Part shown: positions 32,716 to 42,553 of the stretch, piece after piece
Numbering within the stretch: position 1 is the first letter of the stretch
How the letters are laid out: every line of letters starts with the position of its first letter
NCBI RefSeq assembly: GCF_025639805.1
Contig: NZ_CP106735.1
Location: 4,373,501 to 4,437,500 of the forward strand
From: Reichenbachiella carrageenanivorans
Lineage (GTDB): Bacteria > Bacteroidota > Bacteroidia > Cytophagales > Cyclobacteriaceae
Direction of reading: 5' to 3'
Length of the DNA: 64,000 nt
Translations under genes and position numbers: made by a program
The notes under the pieces: model-generated
Database searches by the model: none
Told to the model about the DNA's origin: nothing
What the model saw: the letters and a program-made list of their open reading frames with translations, nothing else

Positions 32716-35265
32716 ATGAAAAAGATACTACTCATTGCGCTTACCTTGTCTACATTCACCCTATCCAAGGCGCAAGAATGTGATACGCTCTCCTATGAGT
32801 GGGAAAACCCCACTCCAACCACAACTGTTTTTAATTATGGATCAGGTAGACTTACAGGTATACCAGATCCATCGAACTCTACAAACCCAACAGACGCAAA
32901 AACAATCTTTGAAGGCTTTACGAGTCCTAGTCCTGGTACGACCTCAGTAGGAGCTGTTTTATTAGGTCTTGGGTTTCTTTCGGATGACAATGATAATCTC
33001 AGGATGGATGTGATGGTTTATGATGACAATGGGTCAGGCAGACCAGGCACTCAGATCGGGGGTGTAACAGGTCTTTCGCCTACTTCGTTAGGGGTAGTGC
33101 ATAATTTTAGAGAGTTTTGGATTGAGCTGCCTTCTTTGCCAGTTCCTACCACCAGTATATTTTATATTGGCGTAGTGATGCACCCTGGGGATGCCAGTGA
33201 TCAACTGGTTGTCCAAGCTAGTGCTAAAGGACAGGGCAATGGAGATGGATCCAATAGCATTACAACAACCCAATATGGAAATGAAATATTACTTAGTGTT
33301 TACAGTAGCGATATAGATCTGAAAATAATAGCAAAACTGGGGGTAGTTAGAGATCCTTCTTTTAGTTACGGTAGCAGCAGCTATTGTTCTAATCTACCTG
33401 ATCCCACGCCTACTATATCAGGGGATGCAGGAGGTACATTTACCAGTTCTCCTTCGGGTCTTTCTATCAATAGTTCTACGGGTAAAATTGATTTGTCGGC
33501 TAGCAGCGGTGGCACCTATACTGTGAGGTACACTACGGGAGGAACATGTTCTCAGTTCAAAACCCAATCTGTAGTCATTGTAGATGATCAACCTACAATT
33601 ATCTGTCCAGTCAATCAGACGATAGATTTTAACGCCAGTTGCCAATATACTTTGCCTGACTATAGGAGTTTGGCGATCGCCAATGACAACTGTAGTACGC
33701 CTACCCTTACACAATCTCCTGCTCCAGGGTCTGTTTTGTCCGCTACTCAAATCGTCACACTTACTGCCAATGATGGGGATGGAAACACAAAAACTTGCAC
33801 GTTTAGTGTAACCCCATCCGACAACACGAAACCTACTATCACGTGCCCTGCAGATCAAAATGTGAGTTTCGACACCAGCTGTGAGTACACGCTATTGGAT
33901 TACACGACTTTAGCAACCGCCGCTGACAACTGTGGAACTGCCACAGTCACACAATCCCCAGCAGTTGGGACTGTGATCACGGCAAGCCAAGTCATCACAC
34001 TCACAGCAACAGATGGCAATGGCAACACAGAGACCTGTACGTTCAACGTCACCCCAGAAGACAACACGAAACCTACGATCACTTGTCCTACAGATCAAAA
34101 TGTGAGTTTCGACACTAGCTGTGAGTACACTTTGATAGACTTTACATCACTAGCTACAGCCAATGACAACTGTGGAACTACTACAATCACACAATCCCCG
34201 GCCATCGGTACAGTAATTACGGCCAGTCAAGAGATCACGCTCACCGCTACAGACGGAAATGGCAACACAGAGACCTGTACGTTCAACGTCATCCCAGAAG
34301 ACAACACCAAGCCTACCATCACGTGCCCTGCAGATCAAAGCGTCAGCGTCGATACCAGCTGTGAGTATGCTCTGCTGGATTATACAGCTTTGGCTACAGC
34401 CAATGACAACTGTGGAACGGCTACAGTCGCACAATCTCCAGCAGTTGGCACAGTGATTACGGCCAGCCAAGTCATCACACTGACTGCCACAGACGGAAAT
34501 GGCAATACAGAGACTTGCACATTCAACGTGACCCTAGCTGACAACATCAAGCCTATTATAACTTGTCCCGCTGATCTGGAAAGCTGCGAAGAAATCATCT
34601 CCTTTGAGGAGCCTACTGCCATTGACAACTGTGCAACACTAACGGTGGTGCAAACCGCTGGGCTAGCCAGTGGATCAGCATTTCCTGTAGGAGTAACTAC
34701 CAATGAGTACCTCGTCACCGACAATAGTGGAAACACAGCCACTTGTGCTTTCACCATCACCAGACACCCCATCGTCGAGGTAGATGCGGGAGCAGACGCC
34801 ACCATCAATGCTGGCTTTCCCTATACCCTGACTCCTACTGCAGGTGATGCAAGTCTATTCGAATGGTCTCCTTACGATGGACTGGATGATCCTTTCAGTA
34901 TGACGGCAGTAGCTCAACCAACTCAAACGACCACATACACGCTACTCGCAACCAATGACAAGGGATGTTCGGCAAGTGACGACATCACCATCACTGTCAA
35001 TGACCAAATAGAAATCAATAATTTCATTAGTCCCAACTCAGATGGCAAAAATGATTTCTGGGAGATCAAAGGCAATTGGCTTATGGACAATTGCCAAGTC
35101 AGCATCTACAACAACAAGAGCGCAGTCATCTATCAGTCTACGGGCTACAACAACGACTGGGACGGAACAGATCACGGCAAATCGCTACCAGAAGGCGTGT
35201 ACTACTACACCGTATCCTGCCCAGATCGAAACACACAAAAAGGTAAAATCACACTGATGAGATAG
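32716..35265 (+). CDS. HYR-repeat surface protein with T9SS type B (CHU_C) sorting domain
   Basis: 849 residues. Signal peptide 1-19; N-terminal beta-rich domain about 20-215; then five HYR (hyalin) repeats about 290-685, each starting near PTITCPADQ and ending ETCTFNV; an Ig/PKD-like unit (VDAGADATINAG); and a C-terminal CHU_C gliding-type domain with INNFISPNSDGKNDFWEI and NNDWDGTDHGKSLPEGVYYY. It is likely a secreted adhesin retained at the cell surface and served by the upstream PorP-like protein. Repeats 2-4 are nearly identical at DNA level. Confidence 0.88.
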   Translation: MKKILLIALTLSTFTLSKAQECDTLSYEWENPTPTTTVFNYGSGRLTGIPDPSNSTNPTDAKTIFEGFTSPSPGTTSVGAVLLGLGFLSDDNDNLRMDVMVYDDNGSGRPGTQIGGVTGLSPTSLGVVHNFREFWIELPSLPVPTTSIFYIGVVMHPGDASDQLVVQASAKGQGNGDGSNSITTTQYGNEILLSVYSSDIDLKIIAKLGVVRDPSFSYGSSSYCSNLPDPTPTISGDAGGTFTSSPSGLSINSSTGKIDLSASSGGTYTVRYTTGGTCSQFKTQSVVIVDDQPTIICPVNQTIDFNASCQYTLPDYRSLAIANDNCSTPTLTQSPAPGSVLSATQIVTLTANDGDGNTKTCTFSVTPSDNTKPTITCPADQNVSFDTSCEYTLLDYTTLATAADNCGTATVTQSPAVGTVITASQVITLTATDGNGNTETCTFNVTPEDNTKPTITCPTDQNVSFDTSCEYTLIDFTSLATANDNCGTTTITQSPAIGTVITASQEITLTATDGNGNTETCTFNVIPEDNTKPTITCPADQSVSVDTSCEYALLDYTALATANDNCGTATVAQSPAVGTVITASQVITLTATDGNGNTETCTFNVTLADNIKPIITCPADLESCEEIISFEEPTAIDNCATLTVVQTAGLASGSAFPVGVTTNEYLVTDNSGNTATCAFTITRHPIVEVDAGADATINAGFPYTLTPTAGDASLFEWSPYDGLDDPFSMTAVAQPTQTTTYTLLATNDKGCSASDDITITVNDQIEINNFISPNSDGKNDFWEIKGNWLMDNCQVSIYNNKSAVIYQSTGYNNDWDGTDHGKSLPEGVYYYTVSCPDRNTQKGKITLMR
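33583..34545 (+). repeat. Four tandem 240-bp units inside the HYR gene
   Basis: Units start near 33583, 33820, 34060 and 34300. Units 2-4 are close to identical, sharing blocks such as GGCAACACAGAGACCTGTAC and GCCAATGACAACTGTGGAAC. The first unit is more diverged. Such arrays change copy number by recombination, altering protein length without frameshift. Confidence 0.8.
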
Positions 35266-35269
35266 GGTG

Positions 35270-35356
35270 ATGGGTCCAAAAACACATTACATTGAAATCA
35301 TTTTGATGATCAGCTTTGCTTTTCATAGTTCATTTACTTGGGATCAGCAGGATTAA
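35270..35356 (+). pseudogene. Truncated PorP/SprF N-terminus
   Basis: A 28-codon frame MGPKTHYIEIILMISFAFHS then SFTWDQQD and stop. It mirrors the first 30 residues of the intact gene at 31311 (FIVSLACYSSFTWAQQISPF). The bases just before it also match those before 31311. With the remnant at 31033-31310 it marks a former tandem duplication of the porP-adhesin pair. Confidence 0.6.
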
Positions 35357-35545
35357 ATCGCTAAAGTTAGAAACCATTATAAAGATTTAGAGACTATAAA
35401 ATTCAACGCAATCTCTCAAATATCAAGGCCTCTAAAGCTACTATGATGACTGGTAAATCATCTAACCTTGGCATGCCTACGATTACTTTTCATTAAAATA
35501 ATCTCCATATTTGGGATAAAATCTACAAATAATCTAAAGAAAGAT

Positions 35546-35911
35546 ATGAATCCTACGGAGCAGCACCATCAGCGAATGGCAAATATGACTTTTGCTTCTG
35601 TCTATCCCTTGTATCTCTCTAAAGTGGAAAAAAAAGGAAGAACCAAAGAAGAACTAGATCAGGTTATTTCTTGGCTCACAGGCTTCGACGACCAGCAGTT
35701 ACAAGAACTTGTCGATGAGAAGGTAACTTTTGAGACTTTCTTCCAACGCGCCACATTGAATCCAAATGCCTGCCTGATTACTGGTGTGATCTGTGGATAT
35801 CGTGTAGAGGACATAGAGAACCCACTGACGCAACAGGTTCGATATTTGGACAAACTGGTGGATGAGTTGGCCAAGGGCAAGAAGATAGAAAAGATATTGC
35901 GCAACATTTAG
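35546..35911 (+). CDS. DUF2200-type protein
   Basis: 121 residues from the ATG at 35546; the longer frame from 35468 needs a TTG start and adds an unrelated leader. The whole length fits the DUF2200 family: MANMTFASVYPLYLSKVEKKGRTKEELDQVISWLTG, later ATLNPNACLITGVICGYRVE, and an acidic/basic helical tail. Small, soluble, function unknown. It is followed 17 bp later by a carbon-nitrogen hydrolase gene in the same direction. Confidence 0.8.
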   Translation: MNPTEQHHQRMANMTFASVYPLYLSKVEKKGRTKEELDQVISWLTGFDDQQLQELVDEKVTFETFFQRATLNPNACLITGVICGYRVEDIENPLTQQVRYLDKLVDELAKGKKIEKILRNI

Positions 35912-35928
35912 ACAAGAGTCAAAATCAC

Positions 35929-36705
35929 ATGATCATCTCTCTTGCCCAAACAAGCCCCATAAAAAACAGCCTAACAGATAGCCTAAATAGCCATAAAGCA
36001 TGGGTAACAGCAGCCGTCAAAGAAAAATCCGACTGCATCCTATTTCCCGAACTATCCATCACAGGCTACGAACCAACCACTGCACACCAAAACGCCGTGA
36101 GTCCAGAAGTACAAGAACTAATGGAACTACAGGCTATGAGCGACCAACACGACATCATCATAGGGGTAGGCATGCCCATCAAAACAGGTCACCAACTAAC
36201 GATAAACCTTATCATCTTCGCCCCAAACGCTCCAGTCACCTGCTATGCCAAACAGCACTTACACCCCGACGAAACCCCTTACTTTGCCTCAGGCGATCGA
36301 CAAGTTATTTTCAAAGCAAGCGAATTGAAAATTGCCCCAGCCATTTGTTATGAATCTTTAAAAGAAGAACACCTAGAACATTGCAAAAGTCTGGGTGCTA
36401 AAGTCTATGCAGCAAGTGTAGCCAAATCCGAAAGAGGCCTAACTAAAGCCTACGACTACTATGCCTACGCGGCTAAAAAGTATAGCATTCCCATCTTAAT
36501 GTGCAACTGTGTAGGCACCTACGATCACATGATATGCACAGGCCAATCTGCCATCTGGAACGACCAAGGTGAGCTAGTAGCCTCACTCGACTCTACGAAA
36601 AAGGCACTATTAGTATACAACACCCAAACCAACCAAGCCTACAAACGACCAGCCCCCTCTCTCAACCATATGTACACAGCTTCGCACACAAAATATAAAA
36701 CTTAG
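35929..36705 (+). CDS. Carbon-nitrogen (nitrilase-superfamily) hydrolase
   Basis: 258 residues. The catalytic triad is visible: E41 in LFPELSITGYEP, K108 in CYAKQHLHPDE and C140 in APAICYESL. The superfamily hydrolyses nitriles, amides or N-carbamoyl compounds. The short length and lack of a fusion partner suggest an amidase of unknown specificity. Cytoplasmic. Probably co-transcribed with the DUF2200 gene. Confidence 0.88.
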   Translation: MIISLAQTSPIKNSLTDSLNSHKAWVTAAVKEKSDCILFPELSITGYEPTTAHQNAVSPEVQELMELQAMSDQHDIIIGVGMPIKTGHQLTINLIIFAPNAPVTCYAKQHLHPDETPYFASGDRQVIFKASELKIAPAICYESLKEEHLEHCKSLGAKVYAASVAKSERGLTKAYDYYAYAAKKYSIPILMCNCVGTYDHMICTGQSAIWNDQGELVASLDSTKKALLVYNTQTNQAYKRPAPSLNHMYTASHTKYKT

Positions 36706-36778
36706 TCACACTCTGTATTAATCTTTATTGTTACAGCGATTACCTTTGCCCAACACAATCGTAATAAAATACAAATTA

Positions 36779-37324
36779 ATGAAAGTATCTCGTAGTAATC
36801 CTTGGCATAAGGTGGCGGTTGGGAGCCGTACACCAGATGTTGTAAATGGTATTATCGAAATCCCTCAAAACACGCGGGCAAAGTATGAGCTAGACAAAGA
36901 ATCTGGCCTATTAATGATGGATAGAGTGTTGTACTCAGCCATGTATTATCCTGCCAATTATGGCTTTATCCCTCAGACCTATTGCGACGATGGAGATCCG
37001 TTGGACATCGTAGTGCTATCGCAGATAGACATCGTACCGATGTGTATCGTATCCGCCAAAGTAATCGGCGTGATGCGCATGCTAGACGGTGGCGAAGCAG
37101 ATGACAAGATCATTGCAGTAGCTGAAAATGACATGAGTGTGAACCACATGAATGACATTAGCGAATTACCAGAGCACTTTTGTAAGGAATTGAAAAACTT
37201 CTTCGAAGACTACAAAAAACTGGAAAACAAAACCGTAGAGGTAGAAGAATTTCAAAGTGCAGCTACTGCCAAGGAAATCATCCTAAAAAGCATGGAAGAC
37301 TACAAGGAATTGATTGCAAAATAA
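36779..37324 (+). CDS. ppa: Inorganic pyrophosphatase, family I
   Basis: 181 residues from the ATG at 36779 ([12 protein letters not shown]). Family I motifs: [38 protein letters not shown] with the metal-binding aspartates, and [14 protein letters not shown]. Hydrolyses pyrophosphate to drive biosynthetic reactions in the cytoplasm. Followed 15 bp later by a small membrane protein gene. Confidence 0.95.
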   Translation: MKVSRSNPWHKVAVGSRTPDVVNGIIEIPQNTRAKYELDKESGLLMMDRVLYSAMYYPANYGFIPQTYCDDGDPLDIVVLSQIDIVPMCIVSAKVIGVMRMLDGGEADDKIIAVAENDMSVNHMNDISELPEHFCKELKNFFEDYKKLENKTVEVEEFQSAATAKEIILKSMEDYKELIAK

Positions 37325-37339
37325 ACAACCAAACCAGCC

Positions 37340-37702
37340 ATGACCGAAATCCTGATCCCCACCATAGCGGCCCTTATAGGCACCGCTTTTGGTGGGTTGA
37401 TTACCTACCTTACCCATCGCCAGCAACTTCGCCACGACTTGAAGGTACTGAAAGAAACCTACAAGACGGATTTTATGGCAGAAGAAACCGCCAAACATTT
37501 CCTCAGTCACAAGAGCCACATCGAGCGATCCTTCGACGTGCTACAAAAGCATCTGGGTGGATTCGAAGACAACGAACTACGAAAAATCCTCGTCCGTGCC
37601 GGAGCTATTCGGGAATTTCGCGAAGACGGCAGCGAGTGGTGGAGATTGCTTTCGCGAATGGATGAATATATCAAGCGAAAGAAAAGCAGCAAGTCAAACT
37701 AA
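37340..37702 (+). CDS. Small membrane-anchored protein of unknown function
   Basis: 120 residues. An N-terminal transmembrane helix (ILIPTIAALIGTAFGGLITYL) followed by a basic, helical cytoplasmic domain: HFLSHKSHIERSFDVLQKHL, then DNELRKILVRAGAIREF and SEWWRLLSRMDEYI. The last block resembles a short winged-helix or helical bundle; no family recognised. Same direction as ppa with 15 bp between them. Confidence 0.7.
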   Translation: MTEILIPTIAALIGTAFGGLITYLTHRQQLRHDLKVLKETYKTDFMAEETAKHFLSHKSHIERSFDVLQKHLGGFEDNELRKILVRAGAIREFREDGSEWWRLLSRMDEYIKRKKSSKSN

Positions 37703-37797
37703 AGGCACATCTGACTACCCATTTTTTCACACACAAACCTGCTAGATTATTTTACCGATCTGCTGATATGCTCTAGCTTCGCAACAAACACGTATAC

Positions 37798-39726
37798 ATG
37801 GCGGGCAAAAACATACAGGAAGAACTCAAAAACTTACTCACCCTTCTCAAAAAAGAGAAAGACGCCGATCTCCAACAATACCGTAAAAAGATGGCTGGTA
37901 CCTCACTCAAAGAACGCCGAAAAAAAGGTGTCTGCTGGTACCCCATCAATCTCGAAAAAACCAAATACGATGCAGGAGAAAGACTGATTGTCAAAATCTC
38001 CCGTCCACCCGAGCATACCGACGCACACCTCTTCCAATCAGGCAAACTGATCAGCCTCTTTTCTAACAGCGCTGGACTCGGCGACCACGAAGATGCTGTC
38101 AATGGCGTGGTCAACTCCGTGACCAAGGCTCACATGCATATCACGATGAACGTAGACAGTTTACCCGACTGGCTGCATCATGGTCAGCTCGGCGTACAAT
38201 TGCTCTTCGACGAAAACGCTTATCGCGAAATGGAGCGCACCCTCACCACCCTGCTCAACACCAAAGAAGATCGACTCACCGAGATGAAAAAAATCCTCCT
38301 CGGAGACAAATCCGCTCGATTCACCGACCATGCCACCATACGAGATCTCGGCCTCAACGACAGTCAAAACGCAGCGCTACACCAAATACACAACGCCCAA
38401 GACGTAGCCATCATCCACGGCCCTCCAGGCACAGGCAAAACCACCACCGTAGTACAGGCCATTCTCGAAACGCTAAAATCAGAATCTCAAGTATTGGTCT
38501 GTGCACCTAGCAATGCAGCTGTAGACCTACTAGCAGAAAAACTCGGAGAGCAAAATATAGAAGTACTCCGTATCGGTCATCCGGCACGGGTCACCGAAGA
38601 GATCCTCAGCAAGACACTTGACGCGAAAGTAGCCAACCACAAAGACTACAAAGACCTGAAAGCATTGCGCAAGCAAGCCGACGAATACTTCGCCATGGCA
38701 GGCAAATACAAACGGAACTTTGGACATGCCGAAAAGCGACAACGCAACCAACTCCGCGACGAAGCCAAAAGTCTAAAGGCACAAGCCGAACACCTCTCCT
38801 ACTACATCATCAACGACATCATAGGCAAGGCACAAGTAATCGCCTGTACCCTTGTGGGTGCCAACAACCAAACACTCAATGGCATGACCTTCGAAACGGT
38901 CTTTATCGATGAAGCTGCACAGGCACTCGAACCCGCCTCTTGGGTACCTATCCTAAAATCCAATCGCGTCATTTTTGCTGGAGATCACTGCCAACTCCCG
39001 CCTACGATCAAATCATTTGAAGCAGCCAGAGCAGGGCTAGAAGTCACCCTGTTCGAAAAAGCCATCCAGTGCAATCAGGCCGACACCATGCTTCGGGAGC
39101 AATACCGTATGCACGAAGACATCATGAACTTCAGTAGCCGATTGTTTTACAAAGACCAGCTGATCGCCAATGAAATGGTGAAAAACTGGAAAGTGTACAA
39201 CGAAGACCAGACCGTAGAATTTATCGATACGGCAGGCTGTGGCTACTTCGAAGAAGTAGACCCCGAAACCAAAAGCTCCTTCAATACCGAAGAGGCAGAT
39301 TTGCTATTCAAACACCTGACCCAATACCTGTCTCAGCTCGACGCCATGGACAAATCGAGCGACCTCACCAGTGTAGGCATCATCTCTCCCTACAAAGCCC
39401 AGGTCATCGCCATGCAAGAGCAGCTCGCCAGCATGGAACTCGATGAGGTTACAGCCAATAAAATAGCAGTAAATACCATAGATTCCTTTCAAGGACAGGA
39501 AAGAGACGTGATCTACATCAGTCTCGTTCGCTCCAACGAAAACGGGGAAATCGGATTTTTATCTGATACCCGGCGCATGAACGTAGCCTTGACTCGTGCA
39601 CGAAAAAAACTCATCGTCATAGGAGACAGTGCCACCATTGGGCAGCATCCATTTTATGAAAAATTTTTAGACTACATCAACGAAATAGACGCCTATCACA
39701 GCGCTTTTGAATGGATCAGCGAATAA
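37798..39726 (+). CDS. SF1B DNA/RNA helicase, IGHMBP2/UPF1-like
   Basis: 642 residues. Walker A GPPGTGKTTTVV (near 206), motif Ia VLVCAPSNAAVDLL, Walker B VFIDEAAQALEP, motif III GDHCQLPPTIKS, motif IV region LREQYRMHEDIMNFSS, motif V NTIDSFQGQERDVIYISLVR, motif VI RRMNVALTRARKKLIVIGD. The N-terminal OB-like 1B domain is conserved with eukaryotic IGHMBP2. These bacterial homologues are 5'-3' helicases with roles in nucleic-acid maintenance. Monocistronic by spacing. Confidence 0.92.
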   Translation: MAGKNIQEELKNLLTLLKKEKDADLQQYRKKMAGTSLKERRKKGVCWYPINLEKTKYDAGERLIVKISRPPEHTDAHLFQSGKLISLFSNSAGLGDHEDAVNGVVNSVTKAHMHITMNVDSLPDWLHHGQLGVQLLFDENAYREMERTLTTLLNTKEDRLTEMKKILLGDKSARFTDHATIRDLGLNDSQNAALHQIHNAQDVAIIHGPPGTGKTTTVVQAILETLKSESQVLVCAPSNAAVDLLAEKLGEQNIEVLRIGHPARVTEEILSKTLDAKVANHKDYKDLKALRKQADEYFAMAGKYKRNFGHAEKRQRNQLRDEAKSLKAQAEHLSYYIINDIIGKAQVIACTLVGANNQTLNGMTFETVFIDEAAQALEPASWVPILKSNRVIFAGDHCQLPPTIKSFEAARAGLEVTLFEKAIQCNQADTMLREQYRMHEDIMNFSSRLFYKDQLIANEMVKNWKVYNEDQTVEFIDTAGCGYFEEVDPETKSSFNTEEADLLFKHLTQYLSQLDAMDKSSDLTSVGIISPYKAQVIAMQEQLASMELDEVTANKIAVNTIDSFQGQERDVIYISLVRSNENGEIGFLSDTRRMNVALTRARKKLIVIGDSATIGQHPFYEKFLDYINEIDAYHSAFEWISE

Positions 39727-39845
39727 TTTTCAGAGCCCCCTGCCCCACATTGCTTTACTCAATATGAGGAGGCATTTCAACAAATAAACACTAGAGGTAA
39801 AGCAAGTCTTTTGGGGGCTTCCTATATTTGCTCAAAAAAAGCGCA

Positions 39846-40505
39846 ATGCCCAATTCAGTCAAAATAGCCCCTTCCCTACTTTCAGCAGATTTTTCACGAC
39901 TCGGTGCCGATATCGAGATGGTAGAAAAAGGTGGTGCAGAAGTTATTCATTATGATGTAATGGATGGTCACTTCGTGCCCAACCTCACCATTGGCCCATT
40001 GGTATTGAAAGACATCAGAAAGTGCACCCAACTACCCATAGATGTACATTTGATGATTGAAAATCCAGACCAATACATTCCTGATTTTGCGAAAGCTGGC
40101 GCAGACTGGATCAGTGTACATGTCGAGACCTGCCCTCACTTGCACCGTACCATTCAGCTTATCAAAGAGCTGGGTAAAAAAGCAGGTGTAGTATTGAACC
40201 CACATACACCACTGAGTGCCATAGATGAGATCCTACCAGATGTAGATTTTGTACTGATCATGTCTGTCAATCCTGGGTTTGGCGGACAGAAGCTCATCCC
40301 TTCTTGTATCGATAAAATCATCAAGCTAAAAGGCATATTAAAAGAAAGAAATTTAGAGCACATCTTTATTGAAATCGACGGCGGTGTGAAACTCGACAAT
40401 TTGAAAAAAGTAATCGATGCTGGCACAGCTGTAGTCGTCTCGGGATCAGGCATATTCAACACCGAAGACCCGATAGCCACCATCCAGCAAATGAAAGAAG
40501 TATAA
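39846..40505 (+). CDS. rpe: Ribulose-phosphate 3-epimerase
   Basis: 219 residues from the ATG at 39846; an in-frame TTG at 39828 is less likely. Motifs are APSLLSADFSRLG, HYDVMDGHFVPNLTIGP with metal-binding His/Asp, DVHLMIENP, MSVNPGFGGQKLI and EIDGGVKLDN. Interconverts ribulose 5-phosphate and xylulose 5-phosphate in the pentose phosphate pathway. Confidence 0.96.
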   Translation: MPNSVKIAPSLLSADFSRLGADIEMVEKGGAEVIHYDVMDGHFVPNLTIGPLVLKDIRKCTQLPIDVHLMIENPDQYIPDFAKAGADWISVHVETCPHLHRTIQLIKELGKKAGVVLNPHTPLSAIDEILPDVDFVLIMSVNPGFGGQKLIPSCIDKIIKLKGILKERNLEHIFIEIDGGVKLDNLKKVIDAGTAVVVSGSGIFNTEDPIATIQQMKEV

Positions 40506-40604
40506 GACGTTTGAAATCAACAAACTAAGAGGACAAACAATTCAAAAAAGTGCATCAAAATCAACAGATTTATTGATTAAAATTGCGTTCCAAAATTTAC
40601 AAGC

Positions 40605-42284
40605 ATGAGTAGTGAGAAAGAAACGCAGGATCGCCTGCCGCTCAATTTTATTGAGCAAATGATAGAAAAAGACCTGGCAGAAGGTAAGCACGACGGACGA
40701 GTACTTACTCGCTTCCCCCCGCACCCTAATGGGTATTTGCACATTGGCCATGCCAAATCCATCTGCCTAAATTTTGGACTAGCCTTGAAATACAACGGCC
40801 AGTGCAACTTGCGCTTCGACGATACCAATCCTGAAAAAGAAGACATCGAATACATCAATTCGATCAAAGAAGACATCCAATGGCTGGGCTTCTCTTGGGA
40901 CAATGAATTTTATGCTTCAGACTATTTTGATCAATTGTATGAGTATGCCATCCAACTCATCAAATCTGGCAAAGCTTACATTGATGAAAATTCGGCAGAA
41001 AAAATCAGTGAAGAGCGTGGTACCCCTACCACCCCTGGCAAACTCAGCGAATATAGAGATCGTACTGTAGAAGAAAACCTTGCCCTTTTCGAAACCATGA
41101 AAAATGGTGAAGTAGAAGAAGGCAAGCGCGTACTCAGAGCTAAAATCGACATGGCATCTCCCATTATGCAAATGAGGGATCCTGTAATCTATCGTGTAAA
41201 AAAAGCGATCCACCACCGGACGGCTGACAAGTGGTGCATCTATCCTACCTATGATTTTGCACACGGTCAGTCAGATGCTTTTGAGCAGATCACGCATTCG
41301 CTATGCACACTGGAGTTTGCCTCTCATAGACCGTTATACGACTGGTTTATCAAAGAACTGGATCTGTACCCGTCTAAGCAAACGGAATTTGCCAGACTGA
41401 ACCTGAGCTACACAGTAGTGAGCAAAAGAAAGCTAAAAGAACTCGTAGATGATAGACATGTAGAAGGCTGGGACGACCCCCGTATGCCTACACTAGCAGC
41501 GATCAGACGACGAGGCTATACAGCAGCTTCGATCAGGGCGTTTGCCAGCAAAATAGGTATAGCCAAAAGAGACGGCGTGAGTGATGTAGCCCTACTCGAA
41601 CACAGCGTACGAGAAGACCTCAACAAAAAAGCCAACCGTGTATTGGGCGTTTTGGATCCGATCAAATTGATTATTACCAATTACCCAGAAGGCCAAACCG
41701 AACAACTCCCTGCGATAAACAACCCCGAGGACGAATCAGCAGGCAAACGCGAAATCCCATTTGGCAAAGAGCTATATATCGAGCGCGACGACTTCATGGA
41801 AGAGCCTCCAAAGAAATACTTCAGACTAGGCCCAGACAGAGAGGTGAGATTGAAATATGCCTATATCGTGAAATGCACTGGATTTAAGAAAAATGAAGCT
41901 GGTGAAATCGAAGAAGTATATGCTGAATACGATCCAGAAACCAAAAGCGGGCATGACACGACTGGCAAGAAGGTAAAAGGAACACTCGGATGGGTATCTG
42001 CACCACATGCGGTAAAGGCAGAAGTGAGACTCTACGACCGTTTGTTTAGTACTGAGAACCTAAACGACATCGACGACGATTTCAAAAATCATTTAAACCC
42101 GAACTCACTGACGATCATGGACAATGCCGTAGTAGAACCGTCGGTAGGCGAAATGGCTCCCAACACACAGTTTCAATTTGAACGCTTGGGTTACTTCATC
42201 ATCGACAAAGCTTCTACTGGCAGCAAGCCAAGGATCAACCGTACGGTGACTTTGCGAGACAACTGGGCGAAGCAAAACAAATAA
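40605..42284 (+). CDS. glnS: Glutamine-tRNA ligase
   Basis: 559 residues. Class I synthetase motifs: FPPHPNGYLHIGHAKSICLN (HIGH) and VVSKRKL (KMSKS-type), with the GlnRS-specific FDDTNPEKEDIEYI, HRTADKWCIYPTYDFAHGQS and a C-terminal anticodon-binding beta-barrel domain (IPFGKELYIERDDFMEEPPK). A true GlnRS implies direct charging of tRNA-Gln. A strong terminator follows. Confidence 0.96.
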   Translation: MSSEKETQDRLPLNFIEQMIEKDLAEGKHDGRVLTRFPPHPNGYLHIGHAKSICLNFGLALKYNGQCNLRFDDTNPEKEDIEYINSIKEDIQWLGFSWDNEFYASDYFDQLYEYAIQLIKSGKAYIDENSAEKISEERGTPTTPGKLSEYRDRTVEENLALFETMKNGEVEEGKRVLRAKIDMASPIMQMRDPVIYRVKKAIHHRTADKWCIYPTYDFAHGQSDAFEQITHSLCTLEFASHRPLYDWFIKELDLYPSKQTEFARLNLSYTVVSKRKLKELVDDRHVEGWDDPRMPTLAAIRRRGYTAASIRAFASKIGIAKRDGVSDVALLEHSVREDLNKKANRVLGVLDPIKLIITNYPEGQTEQLPAINNPEDESAGKREIPFGKELYIERDDFMEEPPKKYFRLGPDREVRLKYAYIVKCTGFKKNEAGEIEEVYAEYDPETKSGHDTTGKKVKGTLGWVSAPHAVKAEVRLYDRLFSTENLNDIDDDFKNHLNPNSLTIMDNAVVEPSVGEMAPNTQFQFERLGYFIIDKASTGSKPRINRTVTLRDNWAKQNK

Positions 42285-42298
42285 GCCGATATAAATAA

Positions 42299-42352
42299 AC
42301 CTCTTGTTGGGTGTGTTTATGTATAAAACATCCAACAAGAGGTCTTCTTTTT
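42299..42352 (+). terminator. Terminator of glnS
   Basis: ACCTCTTGTTGG (42299-42310) and CCAACAAGAGGT (42332-42343) pair perfectly over 12 bp, followed by CTTCTTTTT. Confidence 0.85.
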
Positions 42353-42553
42353 AAAATACCCCTTTCCCCTTCTATTCTGCTTTTTTTGCCACTAAAAGCA
42401 TAATATGATGAATCAAAATCCTCCACTATAACCTAAACAATCAGAGTAATCTCAAAACATTAATTTTGACATAGCTTCAAAAACGAAACTCCTATTGTCT
42501 ATCTACTCCATTTGGGAAAACAAATCAAAATTCTGCCGTTATTTTAAAGAGAA

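Noticed and set aside
33583..34545. CRISPR-like regular repeats
   Set aside because: The period is 240 bp, fully coding, and corresponds to HYR protein domains. No CRISPR array or Cas gene was seen in the window.
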